A stretch of 64,000 bases of DNA from Pleomorphomonas sp. NRK KF1 (GCF_023721755.1 NZ_JAMDLH010000001.1:434001-498000); one strand, 5' to 3'. Positions 35,592 through 45,561 are shown, counted from the stretch's first letter. Notes: generated by a model from the letters alone, not told the origin. A program made the numbers and translations.

Positions 35592-36392
35592 TCACGGTCG
35601 CGGCAAAAGCGCATCAGTATAGCCGGCGAACCGATAGACGACGAGGCCTATCCATTCGCGAACTGCCATGTCGGTCATGGTCAGCCCCTCGGCTGCTGTG
35701 CGCCCGCCCAGCCAGTCGGTTGCGGCGCCATTGCGGTAGTCGACCGGCCACGCCACCACGCCGCTCCAGCCGGCGGCGCGAAAGGCGCCGATGGCGCGCG
35801 GCATATGGAAGGCCGAGGTGACGAGAAGCCACTGCTCCCGAGGCTTGGGTTCGATTGTGGTAAAGCTGTAGATGGCGTTCTCGCGCGTGTTGCGGGAGCG
35901 GTCCTCAATGGTAATCCGCTCGGCCGCCACGCCGAACTCGACGAGCAGGTCGCGCGCAATGGTCGACTCGGCGCGCTCGTCGTTTGCGAAAACGCCGTTG
36001 GAACCACCCGAGAGCACGACGCGCGCGTCGGAGTATCGTCGAGCAAGCTCGGCGGCGACGATCAGCCGCTCGGCGCCGTCGATCAGCTCGACCGAGCTTC
36101 GCTCGGTCGACAGCCCGGTATCGATGACGCCCCCCAGCACCAAAATGCCGGCTGGAGCGAGCCGTTCGGGATCGGCCGGCACCGAAAAGCGCTGCTCGAG
36201 CGGCCGCAGCAGCAAGGTGGGAACGCCGGTCCACGCACATACGACCAGCAATGTAAGCGCGATGCCGATCAGCTCCGCGCCGCGCCGACGCCAACCGAGC
36301 AGCCGCATGCCGGCCCCGAGGAGCAACGCCAGGATAAAGGCATTGGAGGGACGCAGGAACAGAAACCCGAGCTTGGAGAGCACATAGAACAC
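35592..36392 (-). CDS. YdcF/SanA-family (DUF218) membrane protein
   Basis: 266-residue protein of the ElyC/SanA/YdcF group, linked in other bacteria to envelope polysaccharide or barrier functions. Two N-terminal membrane segments (about residues 15-30 and 38-56) are followed by a soluble DUF218 domain. That domain shows AGILVLGG, RVVLSGGSNGVFA, EDRSRNTRENA and LLVTSAFHMPRAIGAFRAAG, which fit the family nucleotide-like binding fold. It converges with the DUF3253 gene with 9 bases between stops. Confidence 0.82.
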   Translation of the reverse strand: MFYVLSKLGFLFLRPSNAFILALLLGAGMRLLGWRRRGAELIGIALTLLVVCAWTGVPTLLLRPLEQRFSVPADPERLAPAGILVLGGVIDTGLSTERSSVELIDGAERLIVAAELARRYSDARVVLSGGSNGVFANDERAESTIARDLLVEFGVAAERITIEDRSRNTRENAIYSFTTIEPKPREQWLLVTSAFHMPRAIGAFRAAGWSGVVAWPVDYRNGAATDWLGGRTAAEGLTMTDMAVREWIGLVVYRFAGYTDALLPRP

Positions 36393-36432
36393 GCCGCCTG
36401 CACTCCCTCTCGAAACTATCCGGTCGGTTCGG

Positions 36433-36780
36433 TTATTGAGGCGTCAGAACCTTGCCCGGCACATTGCCGACCGCGCCGTTGTAGGAGATCTCGCACCATC
36501 GTGCGTCGAGCAGGGCAAGCTGAGCCTTTCGGGAACCGAACTGCCAGGATCCGAATGGAATCTCGTCGCGGCACCACCGCAATACGATGCCCTTGGCGTC
36601 CCCTGGAATCGTGCCCTTCTTCGCTGCCTTCTCGCTCATGTCAGCGTAAAGCGATGTCGCTTCGCCGTCCCGCAGCATATAGGTCATGTCGTAAGGACTG
36701 GGCGATTGGGCCTGGACGTCCCCCGCCGCAAGGACGAGACCAATCGAAAGAGCGATCGTTTTCAAGGCGTCCAATCTCAT
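36433..36780 (-). CDS. Exported SH3-like protein
   Basis: 115-residue protein with a signal peptide (about residues 1-24, ending DVQAQ). The mature domain has the outline of a bacterial SH3 domain: TYMLRDGEATSLYADM, KKGTIPGDAKGIVLRWC and ARWCEISYNGAVGNVPGKVL, with two paired cysteines. Such domains often bind peptidoglycan or proteins in the periplasm. The ATG at 36780 is chosen since it starts the signal peptide; a longer frame to 36837 lacks sense. It lies 40 bases upstream of the YdcF-like gene on the same strand. Confidence 0.65.
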   Translation of the reverse strand: MRLDALKTIALSIGLVLAAGDVQAQSPSPYDMTYMLRDGEATSLYADMSEKAAKKGTIPGDAKGIVLRWCRDEIPFGSWQFGSRKAQLALLDARWCEISYNGAVGNVPGKVLTPQ

Positions 36781-36964
36781 CCTCCCGGCCACCTTCTGGC
36801 TCCTGTCAACCAAGCAAGGAGATGACCCGACGAACATGAGGCGGTCAATCCGTTGATTGGCCTAGAATGTTCGTATCCCTCACCGAAAACGCGACCGGCA
36901 AGCCAATGCCCCGCATCGGAGCCTGAGCGCATCGTTACTCGCGGTCGGGTCGGCGAACGCGCAA

Positions 36965-36998
36965 ACAGAAAGAACGGGACGGTTGGGCCGCCCCGTTC
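36965..36998 (-). terminator. Terminator downstream of the ClpP-like gene
   Basis: GAACGGG (36972-36978) pairs with CCCGTTC (36992-36998), with two further G:C pairs inside an internal loop. On the minus strand it runs into TTCTTTCTGTTT. Confidence 0.65.
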
Positions 36999-37007
36999 CG
37001 GATACCG

Positions 37008-37631
37008 TCAAATGTCCGCAGCGGTGCGAACCACTCGCCCGACTAGACCGTAGGCGATGCCTTCCTCGGCACTCATCCAGTAGTCGCGATCGGTGTCCTT
37101 CTCGATCCGCTCCACCGGCTGGCCGGTGGCATCGGCGAAAATCCGATTGAGGCGGTCGCGCATCTTGATGATCTCGCGCGCCTGGATCTCGATATCGGTC
37201 GCCATGCCGCCCGTGCCACCGGACGGTTGGTGCAGCAGGAAGCGGGTATTGGGCGTGCAGAAACGACGCTCCTTGGGCACCGACACGTAGATCAGCGCTC
37301 CGGCGCTTGCCACCCAGCCCGTACCGATGATGTTCACCGGCGCCGCCACGAAGCCGATCATGTCGTGGATCATGTCCCCGGACTCGACATGGCCGCCGGG
37401 CGACGACACGATGACGGTGATCGGATCGGTGGCGCTCGCTTCCGCCAGCGCCAGGAGGCGCGACGTCACTTCCTTCGCCATTTCCTGGGTCACCTGGCCG
37501 GTGATGAGAACGGTGCGCGACTTGAACAGATACTTGTCGACCTGTGGCGCCGGCGCCGCGTCCTTGGCCTTCTCGTCCTTCTCCTCTTCCTCGTCGTCGA
37601 GGCGGACGTATTCCTGATCCTTGGAAATCAT
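37008..37631 (-). CDS. ClpP-family serine protease (paralogue)
   Basis: 207-residue ClpP-like peptidase. The fold and catalytic residues are visible: [13 protein letters not shown], the nucleophile Ser109 in [10 protein letters not shown], His134 in FLLHQPSGG and an Asp in [16 protein letters not shown]. It differs from housekeeping ClpP by a 35-residue charged N-terminal extension (many Asp, Glu and Lys) and by ASAG in place of ASMA. No clpX or lon is near, unlike the main clpP locus, so this is probably a second ClpP that might pair with the main one or with ClpA. AGAAGG precedes the ATG. Confidence 0.82.
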   Translation of the reverse strand: MISKDQEYVRLDDEEEEKDEKAKDAAPAPQVDKYLFKSRTVLITGQVTQEMAKEVTSRLLALAEASATDPITVIVSSPGGHVESGDMIHDMIGFVAAPVNIIGTGWVASAGALIYVSVPKERRFCTPNTRFLLHQPSGGTGGMATDIEIQAREIIKMRDRLNRIFADATGQPVERIEKDTDRDYWMSAEEGIAYGLVGRVVRTAADI

Positions 37632-37765
37632 GTGGACCTTCTCGTGGGGTGGCGGCCGCGACTGAAGGGGTCGGGCCTCGGGAGTCGCAAATCCTGATGA
37701 CCCATACGTATCTCATCAGGGGAGCGGACGGCAACCCGACCGGAGGGACAGGGTGAACGGCTCGC

Positions 37766-38254
37766 TCACTGATCGAGATAGGTACGAAGGGCGACGAGCG
37801 AAACGTCCCGCGCGCCAGTTTCGCGTAGCATGCAGCCCGCTATGGCGCCGCCATAGCCCGTGCCGCCCTCCCAGAACGAGGCCTCTATGTTGCAAGTCGC
37901 GTCGCGCACCGTCAGCCAGGCCCTCTGGCTGTCGCGCAACTTGGCCGCCTCAGCTTTGTCAAGGCCGTTCATCAATGCTTGATAGTCGTCGTTGAGGCGC
38001 TCATCCCAGATCGCGGCCTCCCGTTCGAGGCAAGCTGCCATCATCGGCGTGTTCTCGTTGTCCGGATCGGCGAGGCAAGGATCGGAGACCATGCCGATAC
38101 AGCCAAGCGGACTGATATTCTCGTGCGGTGCGCTCGCCACGCATTCGGCGATCACCTGTCGGTCGGCGTCGGTTGGCTCCGCCGGGTTGCCCTCCTGAGC
38201 CTGGGCCACGCTGCCAATGGTCATTGCAAAGCAGAAAGCGACGATACCGCGCAT
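37766..38254 (-). CDS. LprI-like (DUF1311) exported protein
   Basis: 162-residue protein with a signal peptide (about residues 1-20, ending AQAQ) and a DUF1311/LprI domain. The domain shows CLEREAAIWDERLNDDYQALMN, LRDSQRAWLTVRDATC and a C-terminal GCMLRETGARDVSL. Six cysteines in the mature part suggest disulphides. LprI of mycobacteria inhibits lysozyme, but most relatives have no tested function. A GH25 lysozyme gene lies upstream on the same strand, so a role around cell-wall lytic enzymes is possible. Confidence 0.82.
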   Translation of the reverse strand: MRGIVAFCFAMTIGSVAQAQEGNPAEPTDADRQVIAECVASAPHENISPLGCIGMVSDPCLADPDNENTPMMAACLEREAAIWDERLNDDYQALMNGLDKAEAAKLRDSQRAWLTVRDATCNIEASFWEGGTGYGGAIAGCMLRETGARDVSLVALRTYLDQ

Positions 38255-38364
38255 CCGCGTCTCCTACGGAAATGCCGGCGAGAAAAGCTCACCGGCATCT
38301 CTTTATCTCTTTGTTTTCAGGCAAATTCCAGCGCAATCCGCTATGGACACGTGCTGGATTTGTG

Positions 38365-39183
38365 TCACCCGTCCGGATTGAGGCGACCTTCGAGGAAGGC
38401 TTGCCACTCACGCGTCGATCCGTTGAAGACGTTGCGATCCACCCTACCCCGAATGCCTGCTACCCGACCGGCTTCCGTGTGTTGCCAGAAGTTCCAGCGC
38501 AGGCTCGGATCGCGCACCACCGGGTGCCCCTTGTAGGAGGCGATCCATACAAAGTAGCCGGGGAAAGCGCCTCGCAGACGGTCGTTATAGAAGCTGATCG
38601 ACGTGTAGATGATCGGCCGCTTTCCGTAGTAGCGCTCGATGGCTTCGAGCCAGGTCTTGACTTCGGGAATGATCGCTTCCCGAGGTGGGTGACCGGGACA
38701 CGTTTTGGAATCGACCCATTCTATGTCGAGCACCGGCGGCAGCGCGTAGGGATCGTACGGCACATTCTGCAGAAACCAGCTCACCTGTTCCATGGCGGGT
38801 CTGCAGAAATACCAGAAGTGATAGGCGCCGCGCGGCAAGCCGGCCATGGCGGCGCCATGCCAGTTTTGCGCGAACTTCGGATCCGACCAGTCGCCACCCT
38901 CTGTCGCCTTCAACCAGGCGAAGGCTGTGTTGTCCGCCACCACCGAGCGCCAGTTGATGTCGTCCTGATAGTAGGAGACGTCGATGCCCTTCACTGGGTA
39001 GTCGTCCGGCCCCGGCGGACCGAAGTCGAACAACGCACAGGCGGAAAGACCGACAGCAAGCGAGCCGAGGGCGAGCGGATTGACCAGACGAGCAGCAAGG
39101 CTGGCCCAACGACCGACGCCGATCGGCTTCCTGCCGCGCCGCCGCTTCGTTCGAAATGCCGTCTTTACCCAAGCAAAATCCAT
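38365..39183 (-). CDS. GH25-family lysozyme, predicted lipoprotein
   Basis: 272-residue glycoside hydrolase 25, a muramidase that cuts peptidoglycan. The catalytic domain begins at KGIDVSYYQDDINW and includes FAWLKATEGGDWSDPKF, PPVLDIEWVD with the DxE acid pair, and FWQHTEAGRVAGIRGRVDRNVFNG. The N-terminal region is basic and long (about 30 residues), followed by a hydrophobic stretch and a lipobox LSAC near residue 50, so it may be membrane-anchored. The ATG at 39183 overlaps the mgtE stop by 19 bases, suggesting co-expression. Confidence 0.85.
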   Translation of the reverse strand: MDFAWVKTAFRTKRRRGRKPIGVGRWASLAARLVNPLALGSLAVGLSACALFDFGPPGPDDYPVKGIDVSYYQDDINWRSVVADNTAFAWLKATEGGDWSDPKFAQNWHGAAMAGLPRGAYHFWYFCRPAMEQVSWFLQNVPYDPYALPPVLDIEWVDSKTCPGHPPREAIIPEVKTWLEAIERYYGKRPIIYTSISFYNDRLRGAFPGYFVWIASYKGHPVVRDPSLRWNFWQHTEAGRVAGIRGRVDRNVFNGSTREWQAFLEGRLNPDG

Positions 39184-40577
39184 GACGCGAGCCCGAGGAA
39201 CGCCAGAAACCCCACGACATCGGTCACCATCGTCACGAACACCCCCGAAGCGACCGCCGGATCGATGTCGAGCCGTTCGAACGCCAGGGGTATGAGGATG
39301 CCGGCCGTTGCCGCAGACAACAGGTTGACGATCATCGCGGCGCCGATCACGCCTCCAAGGAGGGGATCCTGGAACCAGAGCGCGGCGGCCGAACCGACGA
39401 TCAATGCGAAACTGCCGCCGTTGAGTAAACCAACACTTAATTCTCGGCCGAAAATCCGCCAAACATTGTGTGCATCGAGATCGCGGGTCGCCAGGGCGCG
39501 CACCGTCACGGTCATGGTCTGGGTCGCCGCGTTGCCGCCCATCGATGCGACGATCGGCATCAGCACGGCAAGCGCCACCATTTTCGAAATAGAACCCGAG
39601 AACATGCCGATCACCGAAGAGGCCAGAAAGGCGGTCAGCATGTTGAAGAGCAGCCAAACCCACCGGGTCCGCAGTGTGTAGAACACCGAGTCGGAGATCT
39701 CTTCGTCACCGACGCCGGCCAACGCGCGGATGTCCTCTTCCGCTTCGGCCTGGATGACGTCCACGACGTCGTCGACGGTGATGACGCCCACCAGCCGTTC
39801 CGATTCATCGACCACGGCCGCCGAGACCAGATTGTAGCGCTCGAACATGCGCGCCACGTCCTCCTGGTCGTCGGTGGCGAGCACCCGCTGTCGGTCGTCG
39901 TTCATGATATCCGACATGCGCGTGGGACGCGGTGCCCGAAGAAGTCGGTTGAGCGCTACGGCGCCGAGGAACCGGAATCCGGGATCGATGACGAATACCT
40001 CGTAGAACTCGTCCGGCAGGTCTTTCTGATCCCTGAGGTAATCGATCGTCTGACCGGCTGTCCAGAACGGGGGTACGGCGATGAAGTCGGTCTGCATCCG
40101 ACGTCCCGCCGTCTCCTCGGGAAAGTCGAGGCTGCGGCGCAGCGCCATGCGGTCGACCGCCGGCAGCTTGGCGAGGATTTCCTCCTGATCCTCGTCGTCG
40201 AGGTCTTCGAGAATGTAGACGGCGTCGTCCGAATCGAGATCGCGAACACCCTCCGCCACGGCTTCGGGCGGCAGCTCTTCGATGAGCTGGACTCGGACGG
40301 TCTCATCGACTTCGGTGAGCGCTGCGAAGTCGAAATGCTCGCCGAGCAACTGGACGAAAGGCGCGCGTTCGTCAGCCGATAGCGCTTCGATGATGTCGCC
40401 GACGTCCGCCTCGTGAAGATCGGCAGCAAGCGCCTCGACGGTTGGAGCATCCGCCGCCTCGATGGCCGCGCTGATGGCATCGAGGAACAATGGATCGAGT
40501 TCGCCATCCTCCGTTCTGAGCGGCGGCAAACCGTCAAAGCTCAGCGTATCAGGCGCGTTGGGCTCGGTTTCGGCCAT
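39165..40577 (-). CDS. mgtE: Magnesium transporter MgtE
   Basis: Mg2+ channel/transporter of 470 residues. The cytoplasmic N-domain (about residues 35-135) has DLHEADVGDIIEAL and RDLDSDDAVYILEDLDDED. Two CBS domains follow (about 140-265), including VDESERLVGVITVDDVVDV. The C-terminal five-helix membrane part (about 290-470) contains MPIVASMGGNAATQTMTVTVRALA. The ATG at 40577 follows GGGAG and gives the usual N-terminus; a longer frame to 40664 is unlikely. The GH25 lysozyme gene overlaps its end. Confidence 0.93.
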   Translation of the reverse strand: MAETEPNAPDTLSFDGLPPLRTEDGELDPLFLDAISAAIEAADAPTVEALAADLHEADVGDIIEALSADERAPFVQLLGEHFDFAALTEVDETVRVQLIEELPPEAVAEGVRDLDSDDAVYILEDLDDEDQEEILAKLPAVDRMALRRSLDFPEETAGRRMQTDFIAVPPFWTAGQTIDYLRDQKDLPDEFYEVFVIDPGFRFLGAVALNRLLRAPRPTRMSDIMNDDRQRVLATDDQEDVARMFERYNLVSAAVVDESERLVGVITVDDVVDVIQAEAEEDIRALAGVGDEEISDSVFYTLRTRWVWLLFNMLTAFLASSVIGMFSGSISKMVALAVLMPIVASMGGNAATQTMTVTVRALATRDLDAHNVWRIFGRELSVGLLNGGSFALIVGSAAALWFQDPLLGGVIGAAMIVNLLSAATAGILIPLAFERLDIDPAVASGVFVTMVTDVVGFLAFLGLASWILLG

Positions 40578-40763
40578 GGCGCGTCTCCCGTGAATCTCGA
40601 GGTGGCGGACAGATTGAATCGACGGCGACGGTCGACACCGTCGCGCGGGAGTTAAGGCCGACAAACCGGATGGTGCAAGGGAGAAATTCCCGCGAAGGTT
40701 CGACGGTCGGGAACCGAGTCGATCCCAAGTCGCGAACAGCTTCCCCCTCGGCTCGGGTCGCGA

Positions 40764-42329
40764 TCAGTTCGCCGCGGTGCTGTCTTCGGGTCTCACGGGC
40801 CACGTCATCTGAAGCATGGAGGTTGCCTGCTCGGCGGGGACGGCGCGGCTGAACAGAAACCCCTGCCCCTGGTGACACCCCAGAAGTTGAAGCGTTTCGG
40901 CCTGGGATGCTTCTTCGATTCCTTCGGCGATGGTCCTCATGCCCAATCCTCGCCCGAGGCCGATCATCGCCCGAATGATCATGGCCTGCCGTGCATCGTC
41001 GAGGAAGGACGACACGAAGCTGCGGTCGATCTTGAGCTTGTCGAACCTCAACCGAGACAGTTGAGAGAGGCTCGAGTAGCCGGTCCCGAAGTCGTCGATA
41101 GCAATATGGACACCCGCTCCGCGGAGTTCCTCAAGCATGGCCGAAACCAGCTGCACGTCCTTCACGAACATCGACTCGGTCAGCTCAACTTCGAGCTGTT
41201 GTGGTGAAAGCCCTGTCTCGGCGAGTGTTTCCAGCATGTTCCGCCCGAAGCTTCGGTTGCTGAACTGGGCCGGAGAAACGTTGAAGGACAGGCGGACGGT
41301 TCGCGGCCATTTGGCGGCGTCGCGACAGGCCTGACGGAAAAGCACATCCGACAACTCGCCGATCATGCCGGTTTCTTCCGCCAGGGGTATGAACTCCGAC
41401 GGCGGAACGAAGGTTCCATCGGGGCGGCGCCAGCGCGCGAGGGCTTCAAACCCGACGATGCGGCCGGACGTCAGATCGATCATCGGCTGATAGTAGGGCC
41501 TCACCTCGCCGGACTTGAGCGCCGCGCGCAGTTGCTTGTCCAGCTCCGCGTACCTCGCGGTCGCCTCGTCTATGGCCGGATCGAACCATTTCGGCTCGCC
41601 GGAATGCTCTTTCTTTGCCGAGGAGACCGCGGAAAGCGCGCACCGAAGAAGATACTTGATGTTCGCCGCATCGTCCGGGTACTGCGCCATTCCAACATAG
41701 GCCGACACCTCGTAGTAGCGTTCGTTGACCAGAATGGGGGCGGATATCTGCTTGATGGCGCGACGGGCCAGCTTTTCCCAGTCCTTGGTCTGGGAGCCTT
41801 CCTGTGCCGCATAGAATTGGTCACCACCGAGCCTGAACAGGTAGCAGCCGACAAAGATTTCCCGCAGCCGGTCCGCGATGTTCACCAGGATTTCGTCGCT
41901 CGTCTCATTTCCGTAGATATCGTTGATATATCTGAAGCCTTGGACGTCGATCACCATGGACATGTGAGGCTTGCCAGCCTTGTCGCTTGCCCTCAGGCGC
42001 TCTATCTCCTGCTTGAGGCCGACACGGTTGGGGAGGCGGGTCAACGGATCGTGCGCCGCGATCCATGACACGTCACGCTCGGCCCGGCTGCGATGAGCCA
42101 CCTCGTCCTGCAGATCTCGCAGCCGGCGATAGCCGAAGACGAAGCCCAACAGGCCCGCGACCAGAAGCGCCATCAGCACCTCGTCGAGCTGCACGAACTC
42201 GTGTCTCGTCAGGAAGCCGTCAAGCCTCTCGTAAAAATCAAGCCGTTCGAAGCCGACAAAGAGCAAGACGCCGATGACAGCAAGGACTGTAGCATCACGA
42301 GCTGCTCGTCCTGCCCTCAAGAGTCGCAT
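40764..42329 (-). CDS. Membrane GGDEF-EAL protein with degenerate GGDEF
   Basis: 521-residue c-di-GMP protein. Two membrane segments lie near the start (about residues 12-28 and 50-66). A GGDEF domain follows (about 90-245) whose active site reads RLGGDQFYA, so cyclase activity is unlikely. An EAL domain (about 255-500) keeps EALARW, NVSPAQF, ELTES, DDFGTGYSS, KIDRSFV and EGIE, so phosphodiesterase activity is expected, perhaps tuned by GTP binding to the GGDQF domain. It is divergent from a chemoreceptor gene across a long AT-rich gap, which suggests a link to motility control. Confidence 0.86.
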   Translation of the reverse strand: MRLLRAGRAARDATVLAVIGVLLFVGFERLDFYERLDGFLTRHEFVQLDEVLMALLVAGLLGFVFGYRRLRDLQDEVAHRSRAERDVSWIAAHDPLTRLPNRVGLKQEIERLRASDKAGKPHMSMVIDVQGFRYINDIYGNETSDEILVNIADRLREIFVGCYLFRLGGDQFYAAQEGSQTKDWEKLARRAIKQISAPILVNERYYEVSAYVGMAQYPDDAANIKYLLRCALSAVSSAKKEHSGEPKWFDPAIDEATARYAELDKQLRAALKSGEVRPYYQPMIDLTSGRIVGFEALARWRRPDGTFVPPSEFIPLAEETGMIGELSDVLFRQACRDAAKWPRTVRLSFNVSPAQFSNRSFGRNMLETLAETGLSPQQLEVELTESMFVKDVQLVSAMLEELRGAGVHIAIDDFGTGYSSLSQLSRLRFDKLKIDRSFVSSFLDDARQAMIIRAMIGLGRGLGMRTIAEGIEEASQAETLQLLGCHQGQGFLFSRAVPAEQATSMLQMTWPVRPEDSTAAN

Positions 42330-42849
42330 TTGATTACCTCTTCGCTACGCCTTTGCGAACCGCAACGCGCGCTTTTCCATCGATGAATACAAGAAACCAC
42401 AACCTCAACAAGCATACTTTGTACGCAGATGCATGTTTAATTAATATTTTACGATCTGGCTCAGTGAAAGTGGCAGGGACTGTCGCTGGCGAGGTCGAAA
42501 GACGGTTGTCGGGGCCTCGACTTGCTCAAGTGAACGGGACACATGTGGAGAAAAAGGTGGCAAAGACAGATCTTTCGCCAAGTTGTTGATGTTTTTGGTG
42601 TCGTAGATTCCGCTGTAGATAGCCAGAGCGTGATTTGGCGTACATTTGACGTTTTGTATGTTAGAATTAACAAGGATAAAATAGAGGATGGAGAGGCAGA
42701 ATTACTGAATTTCTCCATAAATGTGCGATTAAGACTTTCATGCAATTCGTTATTGCGAGCGCACGGTTTGGATAGCAAGTCGGTCAGTGATTTGCTCGTC
42801 CCCCCAATGGCTGTGGCTCTCAATCTCCCTGCGATGAAAAGGCCACAGG
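42330..42849. other. AT-rich divergent intergenic region
   Basis: 520 bases between the GGDQF-EAL gene and the chemoreceptor. It is clearly richer in A and T than the flanking genes, mainly from 42400 to 42760. Frames of 79 and 123 codons cross it, but they lack good ribosome sites, biased codon use and family resemblance. It probably holds two promoters; no regulator site could be named. Confidence 0.5.
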
Positions 42850-44904
42850 ATGCAGATCCGCTGGAAGCTCTATTTGACGTTTGCCGCGATGACCGTCTTG
42901 TTGGCCATTGAGGTGAGGGAAACGTTTGTCTCCTCCCTTGAGGCTCAATCGAGCGCGAACGCTATCCTTCAATCGCAGCGTGTGCAGGATCAGGCATTGG
43001 CGATCACGACGGCATTCGCGGTGGACCGAGGGCAAACGAGCGGCGTTGCCGGTGGAAAGCAGCTTTCTCCGGCCGTCGCCGACAAACTGGACCAGTCCCG
43101 TCTTGAGTCTCGGGAAATGCTCGGTCAGCTTCTGAGCAAGGCGAGCCGGGATCAGGCGGACAGGCTGAACACTCTTGTCTCGGCGGCGGAGGACCTGCGT
43201 CGCCAGATCTATGCCGCTGCTTCTTCCGGAGCAAAAGCGCCGGGCGATCTCGGTGCGCGTTGGTTTGCGGCTCAGTCTCGCGCCATCGAGGCGGTCGACG
43301 ATGTGGCCATGCGCACGGTGGCCGATGGAGCTGGGACGACAAGCCTGGCGCTTGTCCGCGCCATGGAAGCACGCCGTCAGGTATGGGAAGCCAGCGAGTA
43401 CGTTGGGCGGGAACGGGGCATGCTCAACGGCATCCTTTCGGCCGGTCGGCTGGCTAGTCCCGCCGAACTGGCCACGCTGGCCGAGTACCGCGGTCATGTC
43501 ATGTCGGCATGGAACGCGGCCTATTCTCGACTCGAAATGATCGGTGAACCTATCCGAAGTCGCGCGGAAGAAGCCAACGAGGCCGTCTTTGGGCAGTTCG
43601 AGACGACCCGACAGGCAGTCTATTCCGCCTTGACGAGCGGCGCCCCCTCTACCCTGCCCGCGCCCGAATGGTTCTCGCGGGCAACCGACGCGGTGAATGT
43701 GCTAGCTGGCGTCCAATCCGCATTGGGCGAGCATATTTCTTCGGAGACCGCGGAACGACTGAACGCGGCGAACAGGTCGTTCACATGGGCATTGCTGGTT
43801 CTTTCCGCTGTTCTGGTCGTTGTGGCCCTCACGGCCGGGGTTATTCATTTCGGGTTGGCAAGGCCGCTGGCCAAGCTCACCGCCATCACGCGTTCGCTTG
43901 CCGGCGGCCGTCTTGACGACGAAATCGACGTTCCGAAACGGAAAGACGAGATCGGCCAGCTGTTTCAGGCAACCGCCGAGTTTCGGATGGCGCTTCTGGA
44001 CGCCAGCCAACTGCGTGCCGAACAAGAGCAAGCCAAGCGGTTGACCGCCGAAAAGAAGACTCGTGAAATGCTGCAGTTGGCGGACAAGTTCGAGGCGACG
44101 ATCGGCGTTGTGGTCGCCGCGCTCGGAACGGCAAGCCAGCAGTTGGAAGTCGCAGCCAACACGCTCGCGGTCGGGGCCGAAGAAACGTCCAGTCAGTCGA
44201 CGGCCGTCGTCAGGGCTGCGAGCTTCGCGGCTTCGGGGGTGCAATCGGCCGCCGGCGCCGCCGAGGAGCTGGCGGCCTCGGTTCGGGAAATCGGGCGACA
44301 GGTGGAAGTATCGACGCAGGCGGCGACCGCTGCCGTGGCAATGGCAGACGACACCGCAAGAGGCGTGCTCGGACTTGCCGAATCCGCCGCCCAGATCGGG
44401 AACGTGGTGACGCTTATCAGTGATATCGCCGCCCGGACCAATCTGTTGGCCCTCAATGCGACAATCGAAGCCGCTCGCGCAGGTGAGGCCGGCCGTGGAT
44501 TTGCCGTGGTCGCGCAAGAGGTGAAGCAGCTTGCCGAGCAGACCGCCCGAGCCACATCCGAAATCTCCTCGCAGGCTGCGACAATCCAGTCGGCGACCCG
44601 AACGTCAGCCGACGCAATCGGAACGATCGCTGCCCAGGTCCGCGACATCGGCCACACCTCGACAGGTATCGCCGCCGCGGTGGCCGAGCAGGAGGCCGCC
44701 ACATCCGAGGTGGCGAGAGCCGTGGCCCTTGCCTTCCAGTCCACGCGGGAGGTTGACGCCAACATTGCTGGAGTCGCCATGGCCGCCCGGGAGACTTCGC
44801 AAGCCTCCTCCGAGGTCAAGGGATCCGCATCGAGTCTGACAGAGCAGATCGACCAGCTGAAAGCGGAAGTATCGGAAGTTCTGGCAGGATTGCGGGCGAG
44901 CTGA
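42850..44904 (+). CDS. Methyl-accepting chemotaxis protein
   Basis: Chemoreceptor of 684 residues. The first membrane segment (about 7-21) is followed by a periplasmic region (about 22-310) with [13 protein letters not shown] and [14 protein letters not shown], like nitrate/nitrite-sensing (NIT) domains. A second membrane segment (about 313-334), a HAMP domain (about 335-390) and a long signalling hairpin follow. The tip reads [48 protein letters not shown] precedes the ATG. No che genes are adjacent. The ligand is unknown; the NIT assignment is tentative. Confidence 0.88.
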   Translation: MQIRWKLYLTFAAMTVLLAIEVRETFVSSLEAQSSANAILQSQRVQDQALAITTAFAVDRGQTSGVAGGKQLSPAVADKLDQSRLESREMLGQLLSKASRDQADRLNTLVSAAEDLRRQIYAAASSGAKAPGDLGARWFAAQSRAIEAVDDVAMRTVADGAGTTSLALVRAMEARRQVWEASEYVGRERGMLNGILSAGRLASPAELATLAEYRGHVMSAWNAAYSRLEMIGEPIRSRAEEANEAVFGQFETTRQAVYSALTSGAPSTLPAPEWFSRATDAVNVLAGVQSALGEHISSETAERLNAANRSFTWALLVLSAVLVVVALTAGVIHFGLARPLAKLTAITRSLAGGRLDDEIDVPKRKDEIGQLFQATAEFRMALLDASQLRAEQEQAKRLTAEKKTREMLQLADKFEATIGVVVAALGTASQQLEVAANTLAVGAEETSSQSTAVVRAASFAASGVQSAAGAAEELAASVREIGRQVEVSTQAATAAVAMADDTARGVLGLAESAAQIGNVVTLISDIAARTNLLALNATIEAARAGEAGRGFAVVAQEVKQLAEQTARATSEISSQAATIQSATRTSADAIGTIAAQVRDIGHTSTGIAAAVAEQEAATSEVARAVALAFQSTREVDANIAGVAMAARETSQASSEVKGSASSLTEQIDQLKAEVSEVLAGLRAS

Positions 44905-44926
44905 GCTACCCGAGTCACATGCACAC

Positions 44927-44958
44927 AAAAAAGCCGGGCATGACTGCCCGGCTTTTTT
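44927..44958. terminator. Bidirectional intrinsic terminator
   Basis: AAAAAAGCCGGGCA (44927-44940) and TGCCCGGCTTTTTT (44945-44958) form a perfect 14-base-pair stem with loop TGAC. It ends the chemoreceptor transcript and, on the other strand, the tRNA-Leu transcript. Confidence 0.92.
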
Positions 44959-44961
44959 AGA

Positions 44962-45046
44962 TGGTGCGGTCGAGAAGACTCGAACTTCCACGTCTTGCGA
45001 CACAGCGACCTCAACGCTGCGCGTCTACCAATTCCGCCACGACCGC
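44962..45046 (-). tRNA. tRNA-Leu(GAG)
   Basis: 85-nucleotide class II tRNA on the minus strand. Acceptor arms GCGGTCG and CGACCGC pair. The D-arm region reads GGCGGAATTGGTAGAC, the anticodon stem-loop is CAGCG-TTGAGGT-CGCTG (anticodon GAG), a long variable arm follows, and the T-loop has GTTCGAGTC. The CCA end is encoded. A strong terminator follows at once. Confidence 0.95.
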
Positions 45047-45173
45047 ATCTTGGTAGTTGCCACCCCTTCCGGGCCGGCGCCGGGTATCTAGCAAGAGATT
45101 CTCCGAGGCACAAGAGGGAGGCAAGAAGAATTTTGCCAGCGTCGGAAAAACCCCGCTATTCCGGGAAAAATAC

Positions 45174-45440
45174 TCAGATCTTCACGACATCGTCGAGCCG
45201 GCGGTAGGACGCTGGCCGAGCCAGCACCTCCGTAATCGACACGGTCACGCGGTCACCCTTCAGCACCACCTGACCTTTTGCGACCGGCAGATTGTTGGCA
45301 AGGATGTCCACGTCATCGTCGGCGGAGTGATCCAGCTCGATCACCGCGCCGCGCCCCATGCGCAACAGTTGGTGGATCGGCATGGTCTGCCCGCCGAGCA
45401 CGACAGAGATCTCGACTTTGATCTTCTCCAAACTGGCCAT
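45174..45440 (-). CDS. FliM/FliN-family (SpoA domain) protein
   Basis: 88-residue protein with one SpoA domain: VEISVVLGGQTMPIHQLLRM, GRGAVIELD, VDILANNLPVAKGQVV and ITEVL at the end. This is the FliN pattern, a C-ring component of the flagellar switch. It is shorter than typical FliN because it lacks the N-terminal extension. No other flagellar gene is in the window, so it may be an orphan FliN or a separate switch-like protein. It is divergent from lipB with 121 bases between. Confidence 0.82.
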   Translation of the reverse strand: MASLEKIKVEISVVLGGQTMPIHQLLRMGRGAVIELDHSADDDVDILANNLPVAKGQVVLKGDRVTVSITEVLARPASYRRLDDVVKI

Positions 45441-45561
45441 CAGTCCTATCTTCCGTCTCGCCGTCGGCGGGTGCTTGGACGACCACCGGCGCCACCCGGA
45501 ACACGAAGCGGCAAGCCGACGCGTCGTCGTCCGTTGAGTGTTTGCGGCATAAGGTTACCGA

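Noticed and set aside
42353-42589. 79-codon frame in the AT-rich gap
   Set aside because: No ribosome site, no family resemblance and irregular composition.
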